Position numbers and translations under genes: made by a program
Shown: piece by piece, positions 23,821 through 33,459 of the stretch
How the letters are laid out: each line of letters starts with the position of its first letter
How positions within the stretch are numbered: the first letter of the stretch is position 1
Notes under the pieces: model-generated
The model's input: only the letters and a program-made list of their open reading frames with translations
Told to the model about the DNA's origin: nothing
The model's database searches: none
NCBI GenBank assembly: GCA_964579305.1
Contig: CAZOGY010000018.1
Coordinates: 1 to 37,890, forward strand
DNA from: JBCBWG01 sp964579305
Lineage (GTDB): Bacteria > Pseudomonadota > Alphaproteobacteria > Rhizobiales > Hyphomicrobiaceae
Length of the DNA: 37,890 bases
Direction: 5' to 3'

Positions 23821-24080
23821 GCCAACCGACGGCGGGGTCAGCGGCCACCCCAAAAGATGTCTTGCAGTCAATTCTAAGCAACTGCGTACGATCTTGTCTG
23901 GGCTGTGCACTTCGCATGCACTATCGAAGGGTTTAACTCCACCGCGCGTGTATCATATGTCGTCACGCTGTTGGTTATCCGAGAACCCGTCTGTGGTTCG
24001 CAGCGAACTCGCAGCGATGTCATCCCGCCGCGTTAGGTTCGGCGAAGCCTTTGCGTCGACCAAAACAGAGACCCCGTCCG
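23821..24080. other. Region upstream of sucA
   Basis: No gene is supported in these 260 bases. They separate the monooxygenase stop from sucA and should contain the promoter of the 2-oxoglutarate dehydrogenase cluster. A possible -10, TATCAT, lies at about 23950, but I found no convincing -35 or operator. Confidence 0.4.
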
Positions 24081-27047
24081 ATGTCCCGACAAGCGTTGAA
24101 CACCGCCTTTGCGCAATCCTCGTTCCTGCACGGCACAAACGCCGCCTATATCGAGGAAATGAAAGCGCTATATGAGCGCAATCCCGGTTCGGTCAGCGAC
24201 GAGTGGCGACTTTTCTTCCAGAATTTAAGCGAGCAGTCAGGCGGTGCTGTTTCAAGCGCCGAGGGGCCCTCATGGGGACGCGACCTCAATAGCCTGCAGA
24301 ATTTCGAAGATGACGACCTCGTCTCCGCGCTCACCGGCGATTACGCGGGCCTTGAACGGCACATTTCGAACCGGCTGCAGCAGCGCGCCCATCAGCACGG
24401 TGCTGACCTGTCGATGGCGGCCTCGTTGCGCGCCACCCAGGATTCGATCCGCGCACTGATGCTGATCCGCTCTTACCGAGCGATGGGCCATCTGGTCGCC
24501 GATCTCGACCCATTGGGCCTGTCGGAGCGGGTGCTCCATAATGAGCTGCGGCCGGAGACGTATGGCTTCACCGAAAGCGATCTGGATCGCCCGATCTTCA
24601 TCGACTTCGTGCTTGGGCTGGAAACCGCCACGGTCCGCCAGATTCTGACGATCCTGCAACGCACTTACTGCCGCAAGATCGGCGTGGAATTCCTGCATAT
24701 CTCCACGCCCGCGCAGAAAGCGTGGATCCAGCAGCGCATCGAAGGCGAAGAGAAGGACATCACATTCACGCTCGAGGGTAAGCGTGCAATCCTCAACAAG
24801 TTGATCGAGGCTGAAACCTTCGAAAAGTTTTCAGACGTCAAATACACCGGCACGAAACGCTTCGGTCTGGAAGGCGGCGAGGCCATGATCCCCGCGCTGG
24901 AACAGATCATCAAGCGCGGCGGCCAACTTGGCGTGCGCGAGATCGTGCTTGGCATGGCCCACCGTGGACGGCTGAACGTGCTGGCCAACGTGATGGGCAA
25001 GCCGCACCGCGCAATCTTCAATGAGTTCAAGGGCGGCTCGTTCAAGCCGGATGACGTCGAAGGCTCAGGCGACGTCAAGTATCACCTCGGCGCCTCCTCG
25101 GACCGCGCGTTCGACGGTAACAACGTCCACCTTTCACTCACCGCGAACCCTTCGCATCTCGAAATCGTCGACCCCGTCGTGCTTGGCAAAGTGCGCGCCA
25201 AACAGGATCAGCACGGCGACACCGAACGCCATCAGGTGTTACCACTGCTCATTCATGGCGACGCAGCCTTCGCTGGCCAAGGCGTCGTTGCGGAGTGCTT
25301 CGGCCTTTACGGCCTCAAGGGCCACCGCACCGGCGGCTCCATCCACTTCGTGATCAATAACCAGATCGGCTTTACGACCAACCCACGCTTCTCGCGTTCG
25401 TCACCGTACTGCACCGACGTCGCCAAGATGATTGAGGCGCCGATCTTTCACGTGAATGGCGATGATCCAGAGGCCGTCGTCCACGTTGCCAAGATCGCGA
25501 CGGAGTTCCGACAGAAGTTCGGCAAGCCCGTCGTCATCGACATGTTCTGTTACCGCCGCCACGGCCACAACGAGTCCGATGAGCCAGCATTCACGCAGCC
25601 GCTGATGTACAAGGCGATCAAGGCTCACGAGACGGTCACGACGGTTTACGCGCGCCAGCTCGCCCAGGAAGGCGTGGTATCGGAAGCCGAAGCCGAACAG
25701 ATGCGGACCGATTTCCGCGCACATCTGGATTCCGAACTCGACGCGGCGGATAACTACAAGCCCAACAAGGCGGATTGGCTCGACGGGCGCTGGTCCACGA
25801 TTGGTTTCGCCGAAGACGAAGCGCGCCGCGGCAAGACCGGCGTCGACCTCGATGTCTTGCGCGATGTTGGCCGCCGCATCACTGCGGTCCCCGACGATTT
25901 CAACGCCCACCGCACGGTTCGCCGCCTGCTCGACCGCCGCCGCGAAATGGTGGAATCAGGCGAGGGCATCGATTGGGCCATGGCCGAGCACTTGGCCTTT
26001 GGAACACTCCTGCGTGAGAAATACCCGGTCCGCTTGTCGGGCCAGGATGTCGAACGCGGCACCTTTTCCCAGCGCCACTCCGTGCTGATCGATCAAGAAT
26101 CTGAGCAGCGCTTTATACCCCTCAGCCACGTCGCGCCCGACCAACCCGACTTCGAAGTCATCAACTCCATGCTCTCCGAAGAGGCCGTGCTCGGGTTCGA
26201 GTACGGCTATTCACTGGCCGAGCCGATGGCGCTTGTCATGTGGGAGGCCCAGTTCGGCGATTTCGCCAACGGTGCCCAGGTGGTCATCGATCAGTTCATC
26301 GCTTCGGGTGAACGCAAATGGCTGCGGATGTCCGGCCTCGTCCTCCTGCTGCCCCACGGCTACGAGGGCCAGGGGCCGGAGCACTCATCGGCACGCCTTG
26401 AGCGGTTCCTGCAATCGTCGGCCGAGGACAACTGGCAGGTCGCCAACTGCACAACGCCGGCCAACTACTTCCACATCCTGCGCCGGCAGATGCACCGCAA
26501 GTTCCGCAAGCCGCTCGTGCTCATGACGCCCAAGTCGCTTTTGCGGCACAAGCGGGTCACCTCGCGCCTGGACGAAATGGGGCCGGAAACCACCTTCCAC
26601 CGCATTCTGTGGGACATCGCCGACCGCAATCATCATCCAGATGCGACCGATCTGATCCAGCTCAAACCTGACAGTGAGATCAAGAAGGTCATCCTGTGCA
26701 GCGGCAAGGTCTATTACGACATCGTCGATGGCCGTGAGAAAGCTGGCGTTGACGACGCGTATATCCTGCGTGTCGAACAGCTCTATCCCTTCCCGACGTC
26801 GGCGATCGTCGAAGAATTGGGACGTTTCCCGGGCGCCGAACTCGTTTGGTGTCAGGAAGAACCAGCCAACATGGGCGGCTGGCAATTCGTCGAGCCGCAC
26901 CTGCGCAAGGTCCTGGAACAACTGGGTGCCCAACAGCGCCATGCGCGCTATGCCGGCCGCAAGGCGGCTGCCTCTCCGGCAACGGGCCAGGCCTCGCGTC
27001 ACGCAGAAGAACAGAACGCTCTCGTCATGGACGCACTACAAGGCTAA
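24081..27047 (+). CDS. sucA: 2-oxoglutarate dehydrogenase E1 component
   Basis: E1o decarboxylates 2-oxoglutarate with thiamine diphosphate and transfers the succinyl group to the lipoyl arm of SucB, in the TCA cycle. The 988-residue protein is normal length. Marks in order are an N-terminal E2-binding helix (SSFLHGTNAAYIEEMKALYE), EFLHISTPAQKAWIQ, GMAHRGRLNVLANVMGKP with the active-site His, HLSLTANPSHLEIVDPV, GDAAFAGQGVVAE, PIFHVNGDDPEAVVHV, and YRRHGHNESDEPAFTQP. The C-terminal LLPHGYEGQGPEHSSARLER is also typical. I prefer the ATG at 24081 over an in-frame TTG at 24051; the Shine-Dalgarno is weak. It begins the sucA-sucB-lpd cluster. Confidence 0.98.
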   Translation: MSRQALNTAFAQSSFLHGTNAAYIEEMKALYERNPGSVSDEWRLFFQNLSEQSGGAVSSAEGPSWGRDLNSLQNFEDDDLVSALTGDYAGLERHISNRLQQRAHQHGADLSMAASLRATQDSIRALMLIRSYRAMGHLVADLDPLGLSERVLHNELRPETYGFTESDLDRPIFIDFVLGLETATVRQILTILQRTYCRKIGVEFLHISTPAQKAWIQQRIEGEEKDITFTLEGKRAILNKLIEAETFEKFSDVKYTGTKRFGLEGGEAMIPALEQIIKRGGQLGVREIVLGMAHRGRLNVLANVMGKPHRAIFNEFKGGSFKPDDVEGSGDVKYHLGASSDRAFDGNNVHLSLTANPSHLEIVDPVVLGKVRAKQDQHGDTERHQVLPLLIHGDAAFAGQGVVAECFGLYGLKGHRTGGSIHFVINNQIGFTTNPRFSRSSPYCTDVAKMIEAPIFHVNGDDPEAVVHVAKIATEFRQKFGKPVVIDMFCYRRHGHNESDEPAFTQPLMYKAIKAHETVTTVYARQLAQEGVVSEAEAEQMRTDFRAHLDSELDAADNYKPNKADWLDGRWSTIGFAEDEARRGKTGVDLDVLRDVGRRITAVPDDFNAHRTVRRLLDRRREMVESGEGIDWAMAEHLAFGTLLREKYPVRLSGQDVERGTFSQRHSVLIDQESEQRFIPLSHVAPDQPDFEVINSMLSEEAVLGFEYGYSLAEPMALVMWEAQFGDFANGAQVVIDQFIASGERKWLRMSGLVLLLPHGYEGQGPEHSSARLERFLQSSAEDNWQVANCTTPANYFHILRRQMHRKFRKPLVLMTPKSLLRHKRVTSRLDEMGPETTFHRILWDIADRNHHPDATDLIQLKPDSEIKKVILCSGKVYYDIVDGREKAGVDDAYILRVEQLYPFPTSAIVEELGRFPGAELVWCQEEPANMGGWQFVEPHLRKVLEQLGAQQRHARYAGRKAAASPATGQASRHAEEQNALVMDALQG

Positions 27048-27184
27048 GCAGCGGCGAGACGTCGCGCGCGGCAACGATCGCGTGTCTGTGCGCCGACGGC
27101 GTCGTCGGGTTGGCCGGATTGATTTTTCGATGACCGCGGTGCGTATCGCTACGCGCCTTGCGCAAACAGGGGACGAACGAGGCA

Positions 27185-28474
27185 ATGACGATCGAGATCA
27201 AGGTGCCGACCTTGGGTGAAAGCGTGACCGAGGCCACCGTCGGCCAGTGGTACAAGAAGCAAGGCGACGCGATCTCGGCCGACGAGCCGCTCGTTGAGCT
27301 TGAAACGGACAAGGTCACGGTCGAGGTGCCAGCCCCTTCGTCCGGCACGCTGGTCTCGATCGATGTGCAGCCGGGCGATACCGTCGAAGTTGGCTCCGTG
27401 ATTGGCCAGATCGGTGAAGGCGATGGCGCCGCGGCCGGTTCCAGCGCGGCAGCCTCGGACGGGCAAGACGCGCCGCAAGCTGCCTCTGCCGCAGCCGCAT
27501 CGGCACCTGCGCAACAGCAGCCATCGCAAGATGGTGGCCCCGACATGCCGCCAAGCCCCGCCGCCCGTAAGATCCTCGACGAAAAAGGCGTCAATGCTGG
27601 GGACGTGAACGGCTCCGGGCGCCGTGGCCAGGTGCTGAAACAAGACGCCGTGGCCGCACAGCCGGGCCAGGCCCCACAGCCGGCCGCGTCATCAGCAGGC
27701 GGTTACGCCGGTCTCGTGCCAAGCCCCGCTCCAAACCAGCAGGCCCGGACGCCAGCCCCACCGCAAGACGGTGCCCGCGAAGAGCGCGTGCGCATGTCCC
27801 GCCTGCGTCAGACAATTGCGCGCCGCTTGAAAGACGCCCAGAACACGGCCGCGATGCTCACGACGTTCAACGACGTCGACATGGGCAACATCATGGAGAT
27901 GCGCTCGAATTACAAAGAGGCGTTCGAGCGGCGCCATGGCGTCAAACTCGGCTTCATGAGCTTTTTCGTGAAAGCCTGCATTCAGGCGCTCAAGGACATC
28001 CCCGCGGTGAATGCGGAGATCGATGGCGACGACCTGATCTACAAGAACTACTATCACATCGGTGTTGCCGTCGGCACCGACAAAGGCCTCGTGGTCCCTG
28101 TCATTCGCGAAGCAGACCGTATGGGCCTTGCTGAAATCGAGATGGCGATCGCAGACTTCGGCCGACGTGCTCGCGACGGCAAACTCGGCATCGAAGACAT
28201 GCAGGGCGGCACGTTCACGATCTCGAACGGTGGCGTTTACGGATCGATGCTCTCAACCCCAATCCTCAATGCGCCGCAGTCCGGCATCCTCGGCATGCAC
28301 CGGATCGAACAGCGACCGGTCGTCATGAAGGATGGCTCCATCGCCGCGCGCCCGATGATGTACCTCGCGCTCAGCTATGACCATCGCATTGTCGATGGCA
28401 AAGAGGCCGTCACGTTTCTCGTGCGCGTGAAGGAAAACCTGGAAGATCCTTCGCGCTTCCTGCTTGAGCTTTAG
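27185..28474 (+). CDS. sucB: Dihydrolipoyllysine succinyltransferase (2-oxoglutarate dehydrogenase E2)
   Basis: E2o forms the core of the complex, carrying the succinyl group on its lipoyl lysine and passing it to CoA. The 429-residue protein has one lipoyl domain at 1-75 with the lipoylated Lys in ELETDKVTVEV. An Ala/Pro/Gln linker follows (about 85-120), then the E1/E3-binding domain SPAARKILDEKG-VNAGDVNGSGRRGQVLK, a second linker, and the catalytic domain from about 205. The catalytic HxxxDG is in SYDHRIVDGKEAV. The ATG at 27185 lies 137 bases after sucA; a longer frame to 27158 does not resemble the family. The next 262 bases before lpd contain no supported gene. Confidence 0.97.
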   Translation: MTIEIKVPTLGESVTEATVGQWYKKQGDAISADEPLVELETDKVTVEVPAPSSGTLVSIDVQPGDTVEVGSVIGQIGEGDGAAAGSSAAASDGQDAPQAASAAAASAPAQQQPSQDGGPDMPPSPAARKILDEKGVNAGDVNGSGRRGQVLKQDAVAAQPGQAPQPAASSAGGYAGLVPSPAPNQQARTPAPPQDGAREERVRMSRLRQTIARRLKDAQNTAAMLTTFNDVDMGNIMEMRSNYKEAFERRHGVKLGFMSFFVKACIQALKDIPAVNAEIDGDDLIYKNYYHIGVAVGTDKGLVVPVIREADRMGLAEIEMAIADFGRRARDGKLGIEDMQGGTFTISNGGVYGSMLSTPILNAPQSGILGMHRIEQRPVVMKDGSIAARPMMYLALSYDHRIVDGKEAVTFLVRVKENLEDPSRFLLEL

Positions 28475-28736
28475 GACCGCCGTCGTGGCCGATGGCGACG
28501 TCGCTTTTGCGTTTCTCGGTTGTCACGTGCATGCGCGCCGCCGTGACAACCGGGAACGCGCCGCCGCGGCATGACCCGAGATTGATGAGGACGAATAGTC
28601 TCGCAACCGGGACGCGGACCGGCACAGGTCGAAGGGCGCTGTTGCATCGCGGCCGCCAGTGTGATGGCTGTGGCGCCGACACATCCGGGCCAGCCGCGCC
28701 CATGCCACCACCGCGATAACCCATACGAGCAAGATC
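28475..28736. other. Spacer between sucB and lpd
   Basis: This 262-base spacer is long for genes of one complex. A plus-strand frame of 75 codons (28492-28719) is rich in Arg, Ala and Thr, with no ribosome-binding site or family resemblance, and I do not call it. The spacer may hold a second promoter for lpd, which also serves other dehydrogenase complexes, but none could be identified by eye. Confidence 0.4.
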
Positions 28737-30134
28737 ATGACGACTTACGACCTGACGGTGATCGGAACCGGCCCCGGCGGCTACGTCTGCGCAATCCGTG
28801 CAGCGCAGCTCGGTATGAAAGTTGCCGTGGTGGAAAAGCGGGCAACCCACGGCGGCACGTGCCTGAACGTTGGCTGCATCCCGTCAAAAGCGCTGCTGCA
28901 TGCATCGGAGCTCTATCACGAGGCCGCTCACGATTTCGGCGCGCTCGGCATCGACGTGGCCCCGCAGCTCAATCTGCCAAACATGATGAAGCATAAGCAG
29001 GACACGGTTGATGCCAACGTCAATGGCGTCGCGTTCCTTTTGAAGAAAAACAAAATCGATGCCTACCACGGCGCTGGGTCGATCCCGGCCGCGGGGCAAG
29101 TGACGGTCACGGCTGATGATGGGTCGCAACAAACGCTTGAAAGCAAGAACATCGTCATTGCAACCGGCTCGGACGTAGCGTCGCTTCCATTCATTGAGAT
29201 TGACGAGCAGCGCGTGATCTCATCGACCGGCGCGATCGACCTCAAAGAAGTGCCGCAGCGCATGGTCGTGATCGGCGCAGGCGTGATCGGCCTGGAAATG
29301 GGCTCAGTCTGGCGCCGTCTTGGCTCCGAAGTCACCGTCGTTGAGTATCTCGACCGGATCCTGCCCGGCATGGACAGCGAAGTCGCTCGCCAGTTCCATC
29401 GCATCTTGGAAAAGCAGGGCTTTCAATTCCACCTCGGTGCCAAGGTCACGGGTGTCAACAGCGACGGCAATAGCGTGGCGGTCACCTATGAGCCGGCCGC
29501 TGGCGGCGAAGCCCAGACCATTCCGGCCGACGTGGTCTTGGTTGCCATCGGACGCCGCCCTTATACCGATGGTCTCGGGCTCGAAGCACTTGGGGTAGAC
29601 ATGGATCGCGGCCGCGTCGTGATCGATGACCATTTCCAGACCAACGTGCCCGGCGTCTTTGCCATTGGCGATTGCGTGCGCGGTCCGATGTTGGCGCACA
29701 AGGCCGAAGATGAGGGCGTAGCCATTGCCGAGATCCTCGCAGGTCAAGCCGGCCACGTGAATTACGGCGTGATCCCGAGCGTCGTTTACACCTACCCCGA
29801 GGTGGCCTCGCTCGGCAAAACCGAAGACGAACTCAAAGAGGCCGGCGTCGCCTACCGCAGTGGCAAATTCAATTTCACGGCCAATGGCCGCGCGCGTGCG
29901 ATGCGCGCGACGGACGGCTTCGTGAAAGTGCTTGCGGATGCAGAAACCGACCGCGTCCTCGGCGTGCACATCGTCGGCGCCGGCGCCGGCGATCTCATAC
30001 ACGAAGCCGCCGTCCTGATGGAGTTTGGCGGTTCGTCAGAGGATCTCGCGCGCACGTGCCATGCGCATCCCACCTTATCTGAAGCGGTCAAAGAAGCGGC
30101 CCTGGCCGTTGAAAAACGGGCGTTGCATATGTGA
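28737..30134 (+). CDS. lpd: Dihydrolipoyl dehydrogenase (E3)
   Basis: E3 reoxidises dihydrolipoamide with NAD+ for the 2-oxoglutarate dehydrogenase and related complexes. The 465-residue protein has the FAD motif VIGTGPGGYVCAIRAAQLG near residue 8 and the redox disulfide in GGTCLNVGCIPSK (about 39-51). The NAD-binding motif VIGAGVIGLEMGSVWRRLG follows, then the second FAD segment VFAIGDCVRGPMLAHKAEDEG. The catalytic His-Glu pair near the C-terminus is in CHAHPTLSEAVKEAAL. It starts at 28737 and its last codons overlap the GTG start of the following exporter gene. The position after sucB supports the role in the TCA-cycle complex. Confidence 0.98.
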   Translation: MTTYDLTVIGTGPGGYVCAIRAAQLGMKVAVVEKRATHGGTCLNVGCIPSKALLHASELYHEAAHDFGALGIDVAPQLNLPNMMKHKQDTVDANVNGVAFLLKKNKIDAYHGAGSIPAAGQVTVTADDGSQQTLESKNIVIATGSDVASLPFIEIDEQRVISSTGAIDLKEVPQRMVVIGAGVIGLEMGSVWRRLGSEVTVVEYLDRILPGMDSEVARQFHRILEKQGFQFHLGAKVTGVNSDGNSVAVTYEPAAGGEAQTIPADVVLVAIGRRPYTDGLGLEALGVDMDRGRVVIDDHFQTNVPGVFAIGDCVRGPMLAHKAEDEGVAIAEILAGQAGHVNYGVIPSVVYTYPEVASLGKTEDELKEAGVAYRSGKFNFTANGRARAMRATDGFVKVLADAETDRVLGVHIVGAGAGDLIHEAAVLMEFGGSSEDLARTCHAHPTLSEAVKEAALAVEKRALHM

Positions 30135-31048
30135 GCGACCCGCCCGCCAGACCGATCCCGCCGGCAAGCCGAACCTGGCTGGGGATCGCCTTTATCATTG
30201 CAGCATCGCTGATCGTGCCGGTCGCCGACGGGCTCGTAAAGATCATCTCCGGCCGCTATCCGGCGTTGGAACTGGTGTTCCTGCGTTATGGTCTGCAGAC
30301 GTTATTGATGTTGCCAATCGTGCTCGTCGCCCATGGCCTGGCCGCGTTGCGTCCGAGCCGGCCGGTCAGTCAGGCGTTGCGCGCCTTGTTCATCGCCGGT
30401 GGTGCCTTCTGTTTCTTTTCCGCTGTACGCACGATCCCACTCGCCGATGCGGTCGCGGTGTTTTTCGTTCAGCCCTGCATTGTCACGGCACTGGCGCCTG
30501 TCGTCCTGGGTGAGCGGGTTGGGCCATGGCGATGGTGCGCGGTGATCAGCGGCTTCATCGGCGCTTTGATCATAATTCAGCCCGGCTTCGCTGGCGTCGA
30601 TGTCGGCACCCTCTACGCGCTGGGGGCCGGGACGTGCTTTGCGCTCTTTATTCTCACAACGCGCCTGCTTGCCGGAAGTGACCCGCCGCTTGTCACAAAC
30701 TTTTTGACCGGACTTGGGGTCACCGTGCTTGTCGCGCCGGCAATGCCGTTTGTTTGGACAAGCCCATCGCAGTCGGACTGGGTGATTATCCTCAGCTTCG
30801 GCACCCTCGGCATGCTGTTCAGCCTTTGCATCGTGCTCGCCTACGAGTTCGCCGATGCCTCCACGCTTGCGCCGTTCAGCTATATCGAACTGGTGGCAGC
30901 CGTCGCCGTCGGCTACCTCATGTTTGGTGATTTCCCAACGCCGATCACGTGGCTTGGGACCGCAGTCATCGTCGCAAGCGGAATGGTCATCATCTGGCGC
31001 GAGACGGTCCGGCGCGACGCCGGCGCGCGCACCGCCTTGACACCGTGA
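30131..31048 (+). CDS. EamA-family (DMT) exporter coupled to lpd
   Basis: This 305-residue inner-membrane protein has about ten hydrophobic helices in two EamA repeats. Typical segments are WLGIAFIIAASLIVPVADGL, then FLRYGLQTLLMLP, AFCFFSAVRTIPLADAVAVF, and GERVGPWRWCAVISGFIGAL. In the second half LAYEFADASTLAPFSYIEL and GYLMFGDFPTPITWLG precede the last helix. The gene starts with GTG at 30131, overlapping the lpd stop by 4 bases (GTGA), which implies coupled translation. It is distinct from the EamA protein at 17176. Substrate is unknown, and its tie to a TCA-cycle enzyme could be accidental. Confidence 0.9.
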   Translation: MSDPPARPIPPASRTWLGIAFIIAASLIVPVADGLVKIISGRYPALELVFLRYGLQTLLMLPIVLVAHGLAALRPSRPVSQALRALFIAGGAFCFFSAVRTIPLADAVAVFFVQPCIVTALAPVVLGERVGPWRWCAVISGFIGALIIIQPGFAGVDVGTLYALGAGTCFALFILTTRLLAGSDPPLVTNFLTGLGVTVLVAPAMPFVWTSPSQSDWVIILSFGTLGMLFSLCIVLAYEFADASTLAPFSYIELVAAVAVGYLMFGDFPTPITWLGTAVIVASGMVIIWRETVRRDAGARTALTP

Positions 31049-31083
31049 CCGTCAATATCCTGCCGCCCAAACCCGATCGCGCG

Positions 31084-32046
31084 TCAGGTCCGTTCGATCG
31101 CAAGGTTCAGATAGGGCTCGAAAAAACCGATATGCGCTTCCGGTTTCCGCTTGCGCAGGAACCGCGCGAATAGGTCGTCTTCGCGTACCAGCGAGGCGGA
31201 GCGGCGGACGACGGTCTGCCGAGAGCGGTATTCGCGCATCGATGAAATCACATTGATTTCGCCGACCGGTTTATCGAGCGCCAATTCGAAGTCGTGGTAG
31301 CTCACGCCGCGACCCCAACGGGCAAATCGCGTTGCGTCGTCGGGCTTGGAAAGATCGATCCCATCCATCGCCTCGCGAAATTCAACGCGTTCGGAAAATT
31401 TGGCGTACCGCGACGCCAGATCATCGGAGAGCCACAGGTAGAACGGCAACTGCGACGTGTGGGTGTCCATGTAGTGCAAGGTGTTGGGCGAGCCCAGGAT
31501 GGCGAACACTTGGCCGGGGTTAAGCAATGCATAGCCCTGGCGGATCGCTTCGAGGCGCTCATCCAGCGTCATGTGCTCAAGCGACGCCCAGAAGATCAGC
31601 ATGTCGAACTGGCCACGCGCGAACTTCGACGTCAGTTGCGTAGCGTTGCCCGTCGTCAGCGTTGCTGTTTGTCCGTAGAGTTCCAGCCGCTTGGCGTTGT
31701 CGCGCAATGCCGGCTCGTCGATGTCAAGACCGGTGACGATTGCGCCTTGTTCCGCAAGGGTCACCGTCGACATGCCGGTGCCGCAGCCGATCTCGAGAAT
31801 TTTCAAATCCTTGAGATCGCGCACCGAGGCAAGCCACGGTACATTGATTTCGCGGTTTTCAATGAGGCCGATGTGGGTGTGAAACTCCAGTTCGTACCGG
31901 CCAACGTCGGTTTCGGGATAATCGGGCCCGTGTTTGGCCAGAAAGTTGGCCTTAAGCGACGCGCGCATTTCATCAAGCTGAGCTTCGGAAATCTCGACGT
32001 GATTGGCGCGCAGCGACGGTGGCACCGCGACGTCTAGCATACCCAT
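31084..32046 (-). CDS. Class I SAM-dependent methyltransferase
   Basis: This 320-residue cytoplasmic protein has a Rossmann-like SAM site: LKILEIGCGTGMSTVTLAEQG (motif I), TGLDIDEPALRDNAKRLE with the acidic residue that binds the ribose, and FDMLIFWASLEHMTLDERLE (motif IV region). The C-terminal 120 residues, with YLWLSDDLASRYAKFSERVE and VSYHDFELAL, have no part I recognise and may define the substrate. The start at 32046 follows GGGGTAG at 7-8 bases; an ATG two codons later is also possible, and a longer frame to 32130 is unlikely. It converges with the exporter gene and diverges from the DUF2177 gene. Substrate is unknown (a small molecule or lipid is likely). Confidence 0.85.
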   Translation of the reverse strand: MGMLDVAVPPSLRANHVEISEAQLDEMRASLKANFLAKHGPDYPETDVGRYELEFHTHIGLIENREINVPWLASVRDLKDLKILEIGCGTGMSTVTLAEQGAIVTGLDIDEPALRDNAKRLELYGQTATLTTGNATQLTSKFARGQFDMLIFWASLEHMTLDERLEAIRQGYALLNPGQVFAILGSPNTLHYMDTHTSQLPFYLWLSDDLASRYAKFSERVEFREAMDGIDLSKPDDATRFARWGRGVSYHDFELALDKPVGEINVISSMREYRSRQTVVRRSASLVREDDLFARFLRKRKPEAHIGFFEPYLNLAIERT

Positions 32047-32242
32047 GGAATCTACCCCGTACTCGGCCCATCGTCGCACCACCGCGGTGCCGACAACGGC
32101 CGGCCAGACAAAACACCAAGTCGACCGCACTGAAAAGTTGGCTGATCCCGCTTTGATGCAAGCTCGTTAATTGTGCTCGCTGCGTTGAACCAGCGCCGCC
32201 CAGCCGACGTTGACACCGCACATCAACCGAGGCGCACACACA

Positions 32243-32644
32243 ATGTCCAGCTATCTGATTGCCTATTTCTCCACGACCGTTGTTTTTCTAGCGATTGATG
32301 CCGTTTGGCTTGGTCTCGTTGCCATCGGTTTCTACAAATCCCAGCTCGGCGACTTGCTTGCCAACCCGATCAATTTCCCTGCCGCCGCAGGCTTCTATGC
32401 TGTTTACTGTATCGGCATCGTGATTTTCGCGGTCGTTCCCGCACTGCGCTCGGGCAATATCCTGGATGCGACCTTGTACGGCGCGCTGTTTGGCTTCTTT
32501 TGTTACGCGACCTACGACATGACAAATTTGGCAACCATCCGCGGCTGGCCGGTTTTGATCTCGATCGTCGACATGGCTTGGGGCACCATCCTGACCGCCG
32601 TGTCCGCAACCGCAGGCACATGGGTTGCCCGTGCCGTCAGCTGA
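32243..32644 (+). CDS. DUF2177 family membrane protein
   Basis: This 133-residue inner-membrane protein has four predicted helices. It matches DUF2177 by YFSTTVVFLAIDAVWLGLVA at the N-terminus, then YKSQLGDLLANP with INFPAAAGFYAVYCIGIVIF, GALFGFFCYATYDMTNLATI, and IVDMAWGTILTAVSATAG at the end. The function of the family is unknown. I chose the ATG at 32243 over a longer frame to 32210, since the helix begins at residue 5 as in relatives. Same-strand TPR gene follows after 45 bases, so they may be co-transcribed. Confidence 0.9.
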   Translation: MSSYLIAYFSTTVVFLAIDAVWLGLVAIGFYKSQLGDLLANPINFPAAAGFYAVYCIGIVIFAVVPALRSGNILDATLYGALFGFFCYATYDMTNLATIRGWPVLISIVDMAWGTILTAVSATAGTWVARAVS

Positions 32645-32689
32645 CACGCCTATGGGTTCGCGTTTGCAGCAATAGCGAGGGAAGCGTTC

Positions 32690-33328
32690 ATGTCCGGTCA
32701 ACGACGAGATAAGCGTCTGCAGTTCTGCTTGATCGCCATACTCGCTTGCGCCATTTCGGTGACGCATAACCTCCCGGTTGCCAACGCGGCCGAGGCCACC
32801 GAGCCGGACACCAAAAGCGTCGTAAGCCCTGCCTATGCCAAGCAAAAACAGGTTGTGTTGGACGGATTGTTCGCCAAGCTAAAGTCCGCCCCGGACGCGC
32901 GAGCAGGTCAAAACCTGACGCGACTTATCTGGCGAACCTGGCAACGCTCCGGCAATCGTAATGTTGACGCGCTGATGAACCAAGCGCGGCTTGCGCTGCG
33001 CGAAGGCGGGGTGGAAGAAGCTTTTGGCGCCCTGAACCGCGTGGTGGAACTGGCGCCAGATTACGCCGAGGGTTGGAACCGCCGTGCGACGCTGAATTTT
33101 ATGGTGGGCCGATTTGAAGCGTCGGTCAGCGACATTCAAAAGACGCTTGAGTTAGAGCCACGGCACTTTGGTGCATTATCCGGGCTTTCGCAAATTCTTG
33201 CCGGATCAGGACGGTGGAAGTCGGCGCTCGAAGCCTACGAAAAGGCCATTGCCGTCAATCCGTTTCTGCCAAACAAAGATGCTGTTTTGAAGCAACTGCG
33301 CGCGAAGGCCCTTGGCCAAAGGCTCTGA
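32690..33328 (+). CDS. Secreted TPR-repeat protein
   Basis: A 212-residue protein with a Sec signal peptide (about 1-33, ending NLPVANA-AEA). The mature part has about three tetratricopeptide repeats: ALMNQARLALREGGVEEAFG, then AEGWNRRATLNFMVGRFEAS and ALEAYEKAIAVNPFLPNKDA. TPRs bind other proteins, so a periplasmic scaffold or cell-envelope assembly role is likely but not shown. The ATG at 32690 follows GAGGGAA at about 7 bases. It converges with the SDR gene at 33460. A 13-base direct repeat, TCGGCCCAAGCGG, occurs twice in the 130 bases after its stop (33377 and 33438). Confidence 0.85.
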   Translation: MSGQRRDKRLQFCLIAILACAISVTHNLPVANAAEATEPDTKSVVSPAYAKQKQVVLDGLFAKLKSAPDARAGQNLTRLIWRTWQRSGNRNVDALMNQARLALREGGVEEAFGALNRVVELAPDYAEGWNRRATLNFMVGRFEASVSDIQKTLELEPRHFGALSGLSQILAGSGRWKSALEAYEKAIAVNPFLPNKDAVLKQLRAKALGQRL

Positions 33329-33459
33329 CGGCAATCCAGGTTGGAGTTTGCGCCCTTGGCTCATCTCTCGGCTGCATCGGCCCAAGCGGGCGGCACCGAC
33401 ACGATAGCGCGTCGCCCTTGCAGTTCATTGGTGGTCTTCGGCCCAAGCGGTCTTGAGAA

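Noticed and set aside
25446..25456. TTTCACGTGAA, a second parS-like core
   Set aside because: It encodes the invariant Phe-His-Val-Asn of PIFHVNGDDPEAV in sucA, and the flanking bases do not fit parS (12 of 16). Protein conservation explains it.
28410..28850. Minus-strand frame across the sucB-lpd spacer
   Set aside because: It overlaps both flanking genes, lacks a ribosome-binding site and resembles no family.
33377..33450. 13-base direct repeat TCGGCCCAAGCGG between the TPR and SDR genes
   Set aside because: Only two copies, with no dyad or T tract that would make a terminator; it may be chance. It is noted in the TPR entry only.
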